A DNA stretch of 64,000 nucleotides from Hordeum vulgare subsp. vulgare (Eukaryota > Streptophyta > Magnoliopsida > Poales > Poaceae). The stretch lies in contig NC_058524.1 in NCBI RefSeq assembly GCF_904849725.1, positions 545,727,763-545,791,762 of the forward strand. The letters are read 5' to 3'. Shown one piece after another: positions 1 to 11,057 of the stretch. The translations under genes and the position numbers were made by a program. Positions within the stretch are counted from its first letter, which is position 1, and every line of letters starts with the position of its first letter. The notes beneath the pieces are model-generated. The model saw only the letters and a program-made list of their open reading frames with translations. It was not told the origin of the DNA and made no database searches.

Positions 1-1132
1 TGTTTGATGTCACTTGGTAACACCGCTTCTGCCCCGTAGACCAGAAAGAAAGGAGTAAAACCCGTGGAGCGGTTTGGAGTCGTCTTGATACTCCATAGTA
101 CTGATGGAAACTCCTCGATCCAACATCCTGGTGTGCGTTCCAAAGGTACCATGAGCCGAGGCTTAATCCCCCGCAATATTTCCTGATTCGCCCTCTCTGC
201 CTGTCCATTGGACTGGGGATGTGCAACTGCGGAAACATCAAGTCGGATATGCTCTCGTGAACACAACTCTTGCATTGCGCCTTTGGATAGGTTAGTACCA
301 TTGTTAGTAATGATACTATGTGGATATCCGAACCTGAAAATCAGCTTCTTCAAGAATTTGACGGCCGTATCAGCGTCACAACTGCTAACATGTTCTGCCT
401 CCACCCATTTGGTAAATTTGTCAACCGCCACCAACGGATGAGTTTTTTTGGTGGAAGACATTTTGAAGGGACCGACCATATCAAGCCCCAGACTGCAAAC
501 GGACAAATGATTGGTATCATCCGCAATTCCTGAGACGGTACATGCATCTGGCGTCCAAACTTTTGGCAACCATCACATCGGCAAATGATCTCCTCTGCGT
601 CTGCGTGAGCCGTCAACCAATAAAACCCATGTCTGAAGGCTTTAGAAACCAAGGATCGGGACCCAGCATGATGAGCACAGTCGCCCGCGTGAATCTCATT
701 GAGAATCATACATACTTCTTCAGAAGAAACGCATCTTTGAAATACCCCTGAGGTGCTTCGTTTGTGTAACTCGCCATTGTGTATGACCATGGATTTGCAC
801 CGACGGACAATTTGGCGAGCTAGCAACTCGTCGGCAGGTAACTCGCCTCTGGTTAGATACACCATGTAGGGAATCGCCCAGTGTGGAGTAGCATGGAGAG
901 CCGCTACGAGTTGAGATTCGGGGTCTGGTACCGCTAGATCTTCCTCCGAAGGCAGTTTTACTGAAGGGTTATGTAATATATCCAAAAAGACATTGGGATG
1001 AACCGGCTTACACTGCGAACCAAGGCGAGAAAGAGCGCCCGCTGCTTCGTTAAGCCCTCGGTCGATGTCAGCCACTTGATAGCCATTGAAATGACCCGCC
1101 ACATCTGACATAGCTCGTCTGTAAGCCGCCAT
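1..1132 (-). pseudogene. Tat-like Gypsy integrase, C-terminus outside window
   Basis: The first half (1132 to about 480) holds the linker and an H2C2 zinc-binding region, with HH in DCAHHAGS and the two cysteines in CDGCQ. A frameshift near 480 moves the core into another frame, where GPF, KWVEA, NGQAERANQE and FLVYGAEA blocks are readable down to position 1. The second catalytic aspartate block reads ITNNGTN near 300-320 instead of the usual ITDNGTN, so the DDE triad is broken. The glutamate in GQAERANQE is kept. The enzyme would join element cDNA to host DNA in the nucleus. It is certainly inactive given the frameshift and the D-to-N change. Confidence 0.85.
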
Positions 1133-1149
1133 CAGAGGGTCTCGTGAAT

Positions 1150-1545
1150 CCCTGGTGCCAGAAACCTACTGCGCCACCATATCTGAATCGCCCAAAATCT
1201 CACTCGCGTGAGGTTCATCTCCTTGGCGAGTCGCAAACCATGGAGCAAAGCTTCATATTATGCTGCATTATTGGTACATGGGAACATGAGCCGGAGGACA
1301 TAGCAAAACTTGTCACCTCGAGGCGAAGTTATCACCACACCAGCCCCCGAGCGTTCCAACTGTCTGGACCCATCGAAATAGATGGTCCAATATGTAAGAT
1401 CTGGTCTTTCCTCAGGGATTTGTAACTCGGTCCAATCATTGATTAAGTCCACGAGCGCTTGAGATTTGATAGCTGTCTGAGGTGTATATCCGTCCAGTAG
1501 CCTCTCGGTTCTGTATGATGTCGCCGAGGGGGGCGGAGCTGACAA
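1150..1545 (-). pseudogene. Additional (archaeal-type) RNase H of Tat-lineage element
   Basis: The frame contains WTIYFDGS, an aspartate block typical of RNase H strand 1, then GAGVVITSPRGD and a TNNAA block. In intact relatives TNNAA is followed by EYEAL, and here a stop replaces the glutamate codon at about 1258. This copy lies downstream of the RT-linked RNase H and just before integrase. That dual RNase H order is known for the Tat lineage of plant Gypsy elements. The domain would degrade RNA in RNA:DNA hybrids during reverse transcription. It is broken by the stop and by nearby frameshifts. The lineage assignment rests mainly on this feature. Confidence 0.75.
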
Positions 1546-1825
1546 CCATGATTGGGTGTTCCTGGAAGTAATGTTTCAGCTTTCGACTCGACATGAACAC
1601 CACAAAAACCAACTTTTGCCAATGTGGGTAGCGTTGCTTGGAGAGGGTGAGGACCTCACCAATGAAATACATCGGTCGCTGGACGGGGTATTCCTTTCCT
1701 TCTTCCTTTCGCTCGACAACTATTTCCACGCTGACTGCTTTGGAATTGGCTGCAATGTACAGGAGCATAGGTTCCTTATCTGCCGGAGCCGCCAACACTG
1801 GCGGGTAAGCTAATTGCCGCTTCAA
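1546..1825 (-). pseudogene. RT-linked RNase H of Tat-like element
   Basis: The frame reads KRQLAYPPVLAAP, then LLYIAANSKAVSVEIVVERKEEGKEYPVQRPMYF in pieces, then a KQRYPHWQKLVF block and a KLKHYFQEHPI block. These are the RNase H-like segments that follow RT in Gypsy pol. It is joined to the RT domain upstream by a frameshift near 1825-1880 and runs into the additional RNase H near 1545. The usual ASNxAVSAVL motif is altered to AANSKAVSVEI. It is non-functional as part of a fragmented pol. Confidence 0.75.
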
Positions 1826-2716
1826 GGCTTTGAAGGCTTCGTTGGCCTCGTCTGTCCATACGAAACGATCGGTTTTCTTGAGCAGCTGGTAGAGAGGGAT
1901 GGCCTTCTCCCAAGGTGACTTATGAAATGGATCAAGGCCGCGATTCGATCCGCCATGCGCTGCACCTGGTTAACGTTGGCTGGTTTCCCAAGTGAAGTAA
2001 TTGCCTCAATCTTGTCCGGGTTGGCCTTGATGCCACGTTCTGATACCAAGAAACCCAATAGCTTCCTCGCAGGGACACCAAAAACACACTTGGTGGGGTT
2101 TAGCCTCATCTGGTAAATACGCAGGTTGTCGAAGGTTTCTTTGAGATCCTCCAAGGGCGACTCCTTGCGGTGAGATCTGACCACGATGTCGTCCACATAA
2201 GCGTGGACGTTGCGGCCTATCTGGCTGTGTAAGCAGTTTTGGATGCAGCGCTGGTAAGTCGCCCCCGCACTCTTGAGCCCAAACGTCATGGACACATAAC
2301 AGAAAGCTCCGAACAGGGTTATGAAGGACGTCTTCTCCTGATCCACCACCGCCATCTTTATCTGGTGGTATCCCGAATAAGCGTCCAAGAAACACAGACG
2401 TTCGCAACCCGCTGTCGAATCAATAATTGATCAATGCGGGGAAGGGCGAACGGATCCTTCGGGCAGGCTCTGTTAAGGTCAGTGTAATCAATGCACATGC
2501 GGAAAGTGCCATCTTCTTGAGCACCAGGACTGGGTTAGCCAGCCATTCTGGGTGGAAAACCTCGATGATGAACCCAGCGGCAAGGAGCCGGGCTACTTCT
2601 TCTCCAATCGCCTTACGGCGTTCTTTATTAAACCTGCGAAGGTACTGCCGCACTGGCTTAACTTTAGGGTCAGTATTAAGATGGTGCTCAGCGAATTCTC
2701 TCGGTATACCCGGCAT
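1822..2716 (-). pseudogene. Gypsy reverse transcriptase, Tat-like
   Basis: The N-terminal part (2716 to about 2510) shows MPGIPREFAEHHLN, KPVRQYLRRFNKERRKAI and LLAAGFIIEVFHPEWLANPVLVLKK in order. A frameshift near 2500 separates it from the palm domain at 2388-1822. The palm domain carries the LDAYSGYHQI block, the FGLKSAGATYQR block and the catalytic YVDDIVV, all in the expected spacing. The YVDD aspartates are intact. The RT copies element RNA to DNA in cytoplasmic particles. Decay is by frameshifts rather than active-site loss. Neighbouring protease and RNase H fragments are in normal pol order. Confidence 0.88.
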
Positions 2717-3478
2717 GTCAAAAGGTTTCCATGCAAAGATGTCCCGATTCTCACGGATGAATTCGATGAGCGCGCTTTCCTATTTGGGGTCGAGACCCGG
2801 CCCAATAGTGAACTACTTGGTGGAGTCTCCTAGCGTAAAGTCGATAACCTTGGTGTCGTCCGTTGATTTAAACTTGAGAGGTGGCTCAGAATCGATAGTC
2901 GGCCTTTTGAGCGGCGTCATGTCCGCCGGGTCGACATGGGATTGGTGAAATTTGAGCTCCTCGGCCGCGCAAGCCGACTCGGCATAAGCCCCATCTCCTT
3001 CTTCACACTCTCGGGCTATCTTCCTGTCGCCGTGGATGGTAATGGGGCCCTTGGGTCCAGGCATCTTGAGCTTGAGATAAACATAGCATGGGCGGGCCAT
3101 GAACTTGGCGTACGCCGACCGTCCAAACAGCGCATGATAGGGGCTCTTGATCTTGACTACCTCAAACAGGAGGGACTCGCTCCTGTAGTTCGACTCCGTA
3201 CCAAAAGCCACATTAAGCTTAACCCGTCCAATCGGGTATGCTGACTTACCGAGGAGAATACCGTGGAAGACCGTGGAGGATGGTATCAGGTCCTTCTCTT
3301 AGAGGTTCTTCCGCTGGAAAGTGTCGAAATACAGGATGTTGATGCTGCTGCCCCCATCCATGAGGACCTTGGAGAGGGTGTATCCCCCGACTTGGGGAGC
3401 CACGACCAGTGCTAAGTCGCCAGGGTTGTCGACTCGGGGTGGATGGTCTTCCCGGCTCCATGTTATGGGTTGCTCTGA
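2717..3478 (-). pseudogene. Retroviral-type aspartic protease and linker, Tat-like element
   Basis: The frame begins with PPRVDNPGDLALVVAPQVGGY and continues to VLMDGGSSINILYFDTF, where DGG is the protease catalytic loop. A TAA follows about seven codons later, near 3300. After that stop the same frame continues with the YHALFGRSAYAKFMA flap-side block and the linker towards RT. Two further TAG stops occur near 2813 and 2780. The protease would cleave the Gag-Pol polyprotein. Only stops, not frameshifts, separate it from the RT N-terminus. Confidence 0.8.
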
Positions 3479-4297
3479 CTAGTGAAGGTATCGGGGGAGT
3501 GCTGGCTCAGCTACGAAAGTTCCATGCTTCACCTTATGATCCCATTTACACGTGTTGGTGGTGAACATGTGGTACTGCCTGTTGTTCAATTGTTTGGGGT
3601 TATTTTGGAACCCGCCCCGATCCTCCTGCTGCTGGGGGTCTACTTGCGGGGGGGGGGGGGGTTGTTGGAACATTCCCGGTGGGTGGTACTGCTGGTTATG
3701 AACTTGGTATTGGCCAGCATTGTGCTGCGGCCCGCCCTGTGGTCCTTGGTTAGGGAAACCTTCGAACGTGACCTGTCGTGACCCGGATGTGTCGGGTTGC
3801 TCCTGCCGCTGGCCCTTCTCGCCGCCTTGACTTCTTTTGAGCGCCTCGGCCTGAAATTCTTGCATCACGTAGCAATCTTCCCACGAGTGAGTTGCCGGTC
3901 CTTCGGCCGTGGCGTGTTGTGGGCACGGGCCTTTAAGCATTTCATGGTAGTTACGTGGTTTCTTCCCACTAAAGCCCTGCTTCTTCTGACGTGGGTTTGC
4001 ATTGTCGGTATTAGTATTAGCAACAAATTCATTAGGACCCTCTTGTTGCCGCTTCTTGCCATGCCCGCCATGGTGGTTATTGCCCCGGTTCTAAAACTGG
4101 GATTGGCCCTTATGTAACTCGCCCTTCCGGGCGGCACCAGTTTTGTCGTCGCCCTCTCCAGGATCCTTGGTGTTGTCCGACTCAGCATACCTGGTAAGGG
4201 CGTCCATTAGCTCACCCATGTCCTGTACCTTTCGCTTAAGTCTCTCTAGATTCAGTACGAAAGGCTCGTAATGGCAATTCTTCTCCAGGATCAACAC
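3479..4297 (-). pseudogene. Gag C-terminal region of Tat-like element
   Basis: Three overlapping frames together encode a charged region (GELMDALTRYAESDNTKDPG), a basic glycine/asparagine-rich stretch, and a Cys/His segment (CPQH then HSWEDC). The Cys/His segment sits where Tat-lineage Gag has a zinc-knuckle-like motif. The rest is low-complexity Gln/Pro sequence. A run of about a dozen G bases near 3649-3661 on the plus strand encodes the proline run. At least two frameshifts are needed to connect the pieces. Nucleocapsid function is inferred from position and composition only. Confidence 0.65.
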
Positions 4298-5770
4298 CGC
4301 CTGAGCCGCCGAAATGCCTTCCGATGAATGAATAACTTCCGCAACCCGTCAGGTCCAATGGTGGGCCGACTCATCCGACCGCTGGATGCAGTGCTGTAAG
4401 TCGACGATAGTCATTCGGCGCTTGCAGGTCCCTCTGAAGTTCTTGACGAAGCGCTCCTCCAGCTCCGCCCAAGTGTCGATGGAATTGGGCGGCCGGTTTT
4501 CAGCCATGTGCGTGTCGTCCCTTCAAGCATCATAGTGAAGTATTTAGCGCAGACCGCCTCGCTTACGTCAAGCACATCCATCGCGAATTCATGGCTCTCG
4601 ATCCATGACCTGGGTTCGAGATCCGGCGAGTAGTTTGGAACCTTCCTGGGCCCTTGGAAGTCCTTCGGCATGCGCTCGTTGCACAAAGCCGGCGCGTGCC
4701 ACGATACCCCAATGTGTTTGCCCCCGCCGTCCAAGGGCGCAGGCGATGACGGTATGTAGGCCGGGTAGGCCTGACCCGCCACGGCCGTTGGCTCCATGTG
4801 CCGTGCGGCTCGTGCTGCATCCACAATATCCTGGGCTCGTGTGTCGGGCATCCCAAGCGGATCGTGTTGGGGGGGTCGCCGTGGCCCGCTAGTTACTGCA
4901 GGGAAGTCCTCATGGCGACTTCTGGTGTGACTTGCCTGAGGCGTGAAGTGGAGCCGATCAAGGCTATGGGAATACTGCACGTGCTGAACCACGGCCTTTT
5001 TTAGCATCTCGATGGCGTTTCTGGCTTCTATCTCGGCTGGGGTGTTTCCGTAGATCGGAAGGGACTCCAGGTGGCGGGTCGCTGCCAGCACATTGTCGAC
5101 GGGATTTGAGAAGTGACCCCGCGGCGTTTGGAATTGAGTCGCATGGGCATCCATTGGCTGAGTCGGCGGCAGATTAGGCGGTGGAATCGCTCCTCCCCTC
5201 GGGACGGTTTGTAAAGCCCGATCAGGACACGCCCCGGGGTGCGTGGAGTGTCGAAAAGGCGAGTTGGATGTAAGTTGGCCGGGACTCACCCGTTGTACCT
5301 CCTTTGATGGACGGCGTCAGACGCGTGCTGTTGTATCTCAAGCAGCCAGCCTTCGTTGTTCAGCCGCTCCGTCTCTGCTGCGACCGCGGCTCGCTGTATC
5401 TCGATCTTGGCGGCTTCTGCTTCCATGTCATGCTGTGCCTTGCCATCGCCTCCCGCAGTTTAGTTACCTTGGCGTTGAATGACTCCTGATTTTCAGACGT
5501 GATCGCGGTTGCCATGAGGCTGGCTATCTCCGCCGCTAGCTCCGTCATGGTTTGCGCTGGGGGCATGGATGTTCCCCAGTCTCTTGTTGCCAGTTGGATT
5601 CTGATGAGGCTGGGCTGACCCCGCCATGTAGATGGCGATTTGCCGGCGAGACCTCTCGAGGACTTCGGGATCCATTCCAACGATAGCCCCCCGAGTTGTC
5701 CTTCCTTAAGAGGGTGGATCGATTCTGTCTCACCCATGGATGACTCGCCATCGGAATTGACAGGGGTGAT
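4298..5770 (-). pseudogene. Gag core of Tat-like element, downstream of the Athila insertion
   Basis: The 5770-5360 segment is Gag N-terminal sequence rich in Glu/Ser. The 5289-4411 segment contains the retrotransposon Gag core, recognisable by PNYSPDLEPRSWIESHEFAMDV and the AKYFTMMLEGTTRTWL block. The two are in different frames, so a frameshift lies near 5300-5360. At 5770 the sequence meets the end of the Athila-like element, and the reading frame matches that of the gag part at 16088-16365. Gag would form the virus-like particle. It is broken by insertion and frameshifts. Confidence 0.75.
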
Positions 5771-7298
5771 TGATGACCCAAAAGTATAGGGGATCAATCA
5801 TAGTCCTTTTGATAAGTAAGAGTGCCGAACCCAACGAGGAGCAGAAGGCTCTGATAAACGGATTTCAGCAAGGTAATAACTGCAAGCACTGAAAGTAGCG
5901 GTAACAAGTGATTGTGTAGCGAGGTGAAACGTAGCAAGCAAAGAGTAACAAGTAACAAGTAGTAGGAACGGTGCAGCAAGTGGCCCAATCCCTTTTGTAG
6001 CAAGGGACAAGCCTGCACAAAGTCTTATAGGAGGAAAAACGCTCCCGAGGACACACGGGAATTTCTATCATGCTAGTTTCATCATGTTCATATGATTCGC
6101 GTTTGTTACTTTTATAGTTTGATATGTGGGTGGACCAGTGCTTGGGTACTGCCCTTACTTGGACAAGCATCCCACTTATGATTAACCTCTCTCGCAAGCA
6201 TCCGCAACTACAAAAGAAGAATTAAGACAAAGTCTAACCATATATAGCATTAAACTAGTGGATCCAAATCAGCCCCTCACGAAGCAACGCATAGACTGGG
6301 GTTTAAGCTTCTGTCACTCCAGAAACCCATCATCTACTTACTACTTCCCAATGCCTTCCTCTAGGCCCAAATATGGTGAAGTGTTATGTAGTTGACGTTC
6401 ACATAACACCACTAGAGGAAAAGACAACATACAGCATATCAAAATACCGAACGAATATCAAATTCACATGACTATTATTAACATGACTTATCCCATGTCC
6501 TCAGGAACAAAAGTAACTACTCACAAAACATAATCATAATCATGATCAGAGGTGTAATGAATAGCATCAAGGATCTGAACATAAACTCTTCCACCAAGTA
6601 ATCCAACTAGCATCAACTACAAAGGGTAGTCAACACTACTAGCAACCTTACAAGTACCAATCGGAGTTGCGAAACGAAGATTGGTCACAAGATATCAACT
6701 AGGGATTGGAGAGGAGATGGTGCTGATGAAGATGTTGATGAAGATTCCTCCCCTCCGACGAGAGGAGTGTTGGTGATGATGATGGCGACGATTCCCCCTC
6801 CGGGAGGGAAGTTTCCCCAGCAGGATCGTCCTGCCGGAGCTCTAGATTGGATCTGCTCAAGTTCCGCCTCATGGCGGCGGCGAAACCACGAAAAAGCTCC
6901 CATCTGACTTTTTCTGGACCAGGACGCTTCATATAGCAAAAGAGGGGGGCTAGTGGGCTGTGAGGGAGCCCACAATCCCCCACTCCGCCACCAGGGGGTG
7001 TCGGTGTCAAGGCTTGTGGCGCCCTGGCAGCCCCCCTCCGGTAGTTCTTTCGCCCAGTATTTTTTACATAATCCCAAAAAAATCCACATAACTTTTCAGG
7101 TCGTTTGGAGATGTGCAGAATAGTGGACTAAGATTTTCTCCTTTTCCAGTCCAGAATTCCAGCTGCCTGAATTCTCCCTCTTCAAATAAACCTTGCAAAA
7201 TAAGAGATTAAAGGCATAAATATGGTACCACAAGTAATATAACAGCCCAAAAAGAAATAAATATCAAAATGAAAGCATCATGCAAAATGGACGTATCA
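5771..7298 (-). repeat. 3' LTR of Athila-like copy 1
   Basis: 1528 bp from TGATGACCCA to ACGTATCA. It matches 14583-16087 over its length, apart from small indels. It carries a GAT/GGT-rich trinucleotide stretch near 6718-6795 and a weak TATA-like catata near 6930 on the minus strand. Its edge at 7298 is followed inward by the polypurine tract. Confidence 0.9.
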
Positions 7299-8836
7299 AC
7301 TCCGCCAAGCTTAGACCTCGCTTGTCCTCAAGCGAAAACCAAGTTCCATAAACATGTCCACATGTTGAGGGACGAAGGTGTCGATAAAACATAATACGGA
7401 CATGAGGGCATCATGATCACACATAGGATAGCAATACATCATAAAGATTCTTATGGGAAAGTAACAATTCCTTCAAAAAGCAAAGCATGAAGCAAAAACC
7501 TTACCGAGAAGTAACGAACAATAGTCCATAGTCATTGAAGCAATTGCAATTTATCATAACATCAGAAAGATTCAAACAAGAGCTTGTAAGGCAAACCCAC
7601 ATACTCAATCATCTCTTTTGTTTTCCACAATTGTTACAACTCACGTGGTACTCATGGTGTCAAAGTTTCAGCTGGACATAGAGGAAGATAGGGGCTTATA
7701 GTTTTGCCTCCCAACCATTTACCTCAAGGGTAAAGTCAACAACAATAAAGCATATGTACTCAACTCCAAGTTGATATATGAATATAGATCTTTCCCAAGC
7801 ATGTGACGGTAGCCAAGACAAAGGCAAAAATAGGGAATTGGTGATGATCACCATGACTCTTACAAGGGTAAAAAGTAAAGGTACAAGATAGGCCCTTCAC
7901 AGAGGGGAGCAGAGGTTGTCATGCGCTTTTGAGGTTTGAATGAGTGTCCTGTTAGTGCGGAGGAACGTCACTTTATATTGCCTCCTGTGATAAAGAACTT
8001 TATTATGCAGTCTGTCGCTTTTATGTCTTCCTCATCATAGGTTCGTACAAAGTTTATTTTCCACACACTAATAGATCATACATATTAGAGAGCAATTTTT
8101 ATTGCTTGCACCGATGACAACTTACTTGAAGGATCTTATTCAATCCATAGGTAGGTATGGTGGACTCTCATGGCAAAACTGGGTTGGAGGTTTATGGATG
8201 CACAAGTAGTATCTCTACTTGGTGCGGGAGTTTTGGCTAATATGAGGTGGAAGCAATAGTCACATGCTAAGGGATCTCTAATCATATAACATTGTTTGGA
8301 ACCAAGCAAACACAATTCATTATGTTGTCTTCCTTGTCCAACATCTACTCCTAAGCATGTAATAGTTTGGTGAGTGCTCACAATTGTAAAAAGTGTCTAA
8401 GATGATATATTTATATGTGAACCTCTCTTTCCTTATTACTTCGTATTAATTTCAACAATGATTGAGGTCTATGTTGATTTATTCTCAACAAGTTCCAATC
8501 ATCATACATATCATAAGTGAAGTTATCACTTTCCATAAGATCGTCTCATGATCTTTCATGCTATCGTTCTTTTCATACTTTTTGATCATGGCACAAAGCA
8601 AAGCCCTTGACAAAACACTCTTTATTATAAAACTCGTAAGCTCGAATACATCGGGGGAGAGACAAAATCAAAAGACCCAAACTAAAAACTAAAGACTTAT
8701 TCCTCTAAGAGAAGAAGTAAAAACTGAAAAGGAAAGAAGTAAAACAAAGGTAAAAGCAAAAGATATAAAGGTGATACGATACCAGGGCAACTCCCCCAAG
8801 CTTGGCAGAAGCCAAGGGGATTGCCCATACCAATGC
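7299..8836 (-). other. 3' non-coding region and polypurine tracts, Athila-like copy 1
   Basis: About 1.5 kb between the small ORF and the 3' LTR has no reading frame of note. Next to the LTR the minus strand reads GCTTGGCGGAGT (7299-7310), the likely polypurine tract. A second PPT-like CAAGCTTGGGGGAGTTG, on the minus strand, lies near 8787-8805, directly after the small ORF. Copy 2 has the same arrangement. Confidence 0.6.
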
Positions 8837-9250
8837 TTAGTTGTCTTCCTTTGGCGGTGATGGTGGTGGAGTTGTTGCAGTCTTGAGCTTATCTAATTTC
8901 CACTTGAGCAAAAATTTCTGCTCCCTTAGATCGTCATTTTCCTCCTCAAGTTTCAACACTCTATGGCAAAGCTCCTGCTTACTCTCCTGGAAGAAACGAG
9001 AGGGGATAAATATGGTCTTAGGCTTCTTCTTGGAGTTGGGGAGGCTTGACTTCTTGAACTCCACATGGGTGTTTGAAGGTTGAGGTAGAGGAGCCTCATC
9101 ATCATCGGAACTCGTTTGTTCCTTCCCTTTGGGCTCATAGTCCTCTTCCTCATCAGTGGTCCAGCCGTATGGTTCCAAGTCCCCATTAATCCTAGAGTTA
9201 GCACGATCATCGGCCACATAGATCTCTTCTTCTGAATCTTGAGAAGACAT
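8837..9250 (-). CDS. Small acidic coiled-coil ORF downstream of integrase, Athila-like copy 1
   Basis: An open 137-codon frame starts MSSQDSEEEIY and is rich in Asp/Glu to about residue 55. It passes through a proline/serine and lysine-rich centre (NSKKKPKTIFIP) and ends with a predicted coiled coil (LKLEEENDDLREQKFLLKWKLDKLK). It lies where Athila elements may carry an env-like or extra ORF. I see no signal peptide or membrane segment. The second Athila-like element has a counterpart at 32992-33435 with the same MSSxDS start and C-terminal heptad pattern. This argues for a real element-encoded protein of unknown role. It is intact here although pol is not. Confidence 0.6.
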   Translation of the reverse strand: MSSQDSEEEIYVADDRANSRINGDLEPYGWTTDEEEDYEPKGKEQTSSDDDEAPLPQPSNTHVEFKKSSLPNSKKKPKTIFIPSRFFQESKQELCHRVLKLEEENDDLREQKFLLKWKLDKLKTATTPPPSPPKEDN

Positions 9251-9536
9251 CTTGACCTAAATCTGCGGCAGACAACAAGCTCGAAACAAAAACAGAGGAA
9301 AACTACGCGATACGGAGATCAAAACCTTCGGGCGACTATATATTGATTTTTTTTCTGGGCCAGAAGGAGTCTTCCGCAAGAAAACGGAGTCCGGGAGGCA
9401 CACGAGGTGCCCACAAGCTTGCCCTCCACCACCAGGGGGGTAGGGGGGGTGGCAGGGCTTCTGGCCGCCTCGTTTGCTCTCCGGACTGCTTTTTATTTTT
9501 CTAATTTTCCAAAAATTCGAAAACGGAAGAAATTTC

Positions 9537-10895
9537 CTATTGGAAAAGCATCGGAGTCCAATTTCTTACTGAAACAGATACATCTTCATTTTCAAGGTCT
9601 GAAACAGGCTGATAAACATCCTTTATGTACTCCTCTGGAGTTATGACGTTGATGATATTGGTCTCAACATTTATGGGAGCACCAGAGATGTAATGCTTGA
9701 CTCTTTGCCCATTTACCACTCTAGGAAAATTTCCTTCCATGTTATTGATTTTGATGGCACCGGAACGATATACTTCCTCGATAACATAGGGAACTTCCCA
9801 TTTAGAGAGAAGCTTGTCTGCAAAGAATCTCAAACGAGAATTGTATAGCAGGACATAATCACCTACATTGAACTCTCGTTTCTGTATTCATTTGTCATGC
9901 CATCTCTTAACCTTTTCCTTGAAAAACCTGCCAGTCTCATATGCCTGGGCTCTCCATTCATCTAACGAGCTGATATCAAACAACCGCTTCTCACCGGCAA
10001 GTTTGAAATCAAAGTTGAGCTCTTTGATTTCCCAATATGCTTTGTGTTCCAACTCAAGAGGTAAATGAGAGGCCTTACCGTAAACCATTTTATACGGTGA
10101 CATGCCCATGGGATTCTTATAAGTAGTCCTATAAGCCCATAGTGCATCGTCAAGTTTGCTAGACCAGTTCTTTCGAGATCTATTGATGGTCTTTTGTAGG
10201 ATCAACTTGATCTCCCTATTACTCAACTCCACTTGACCACTAGACTGAGGATGATAAGGGGATGCAACTCTATGGTTGACATCATACTTAGCTAGCATCT
10301 TGCGGAAAACACCATGAATGAAGTGTGAACCGCCATCGGTCATCAAGTATCTAGGGACTCCAAATCTTGGGAATATGACTTCTTTAAGCATCTTAATAGA
10401 GGTGTGGTGATCAGTATTTTTAGTGGGGATAGCCTCTACCCACTTAGTAACGTAATCCACAGCAACTAAGATGTTAGTGTACCCATTCGAACTCGGGAAG
10501 GGTCCCATATAATCAAAGCCCCAGACATCAAATGGTTCAATGAAAAATGAATAATTCATAGGAATTTCCTGACGCTTACTGATATTCCTATTCTTTGGCA
10601 TTCGTCACAAGACAAGACAAACTTTCGGGCATCCTTGAAGAGAGTGGGCCAATAGAAACCTGATTGCAATACCTTATGGGCAGTTCTATCTCCAGTGTGG
10701 TGTCCTCCGTAGGCTTCGGAATGATACTTCTGCAAGATCTGTCCTTGTTCATGTTGAGGCACACAACGCCTAATAACACCATCTACTCCTTCCTTATAAA
10801 GGTGAGGATCATCCCAAAAGTAGTGTCTCAAATCAAAGAAGAATTTCTTCTTTTGCTGATAGGTGAAACTGGGTGGTATGTATTTGGCTACGATA
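9537..10895 (-). pseudogene. Integrase of Athila-like copy 1
   Basis: The zinc domain (10831-10556) has YH, GGHH and the CDEC block in H2C2 order. The catalytic core (10601-9888) reads FDYMGPFP, VDYVTKWVEA, MTDGGSHF and SGQVELSNREIK, giving a complete D-D-E set. A C-terminal piece (9833-9537) includes LLSKWEVPYVIEEVY and NGQRVKHY, matching the usual chromatin-facing end. A frameshift near 10580 separates the zinc domain from the core, and a stop near 9890 cuts off the C-terminus. The core is one of the better preserved domains in the element. Confidence 0.88.
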
Positions 10896-10897
10896 TA

Positions 10898-11057
10898 CTC
10901 CCTCCGTTCCTAATTATAAGTCTTTTAAGCGATTTCACTAAATATCTATATACGGACCAAAATGATTGAATGTACACTCTAAAGTATGTCTATATACATC
11001 CGTATATAGTCCACTAGTGAAATCTATACAAAGACTTATATTTAGGAACGGAGGGAG
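10898..11057. mobile_element. Stowaway MITE inside Athila-like pol
   Basis: A 160-bp element has perfect outer inverted repeats CTCCCTCCGTTCC and GGAACGGAGGGAG, longer imperfect arms, and a TA duplicated on both sides (10896-10897 and 11058-11059). These are diagnostic of Stowaway (Tc1/mariner-derived) MITEs. It lies between the RNase H and integrase regions of a minus-strand Athila-like element. Confidence 0.95.

Noticed and set aside
3649..3661. G-run as a G-quadruplex or regulatory element
   Set aside because: It encodes a proline run in gag on the minus strand. A single homopolymer run gives no evidence of quadruplex function, and its length may vary with sequencing.
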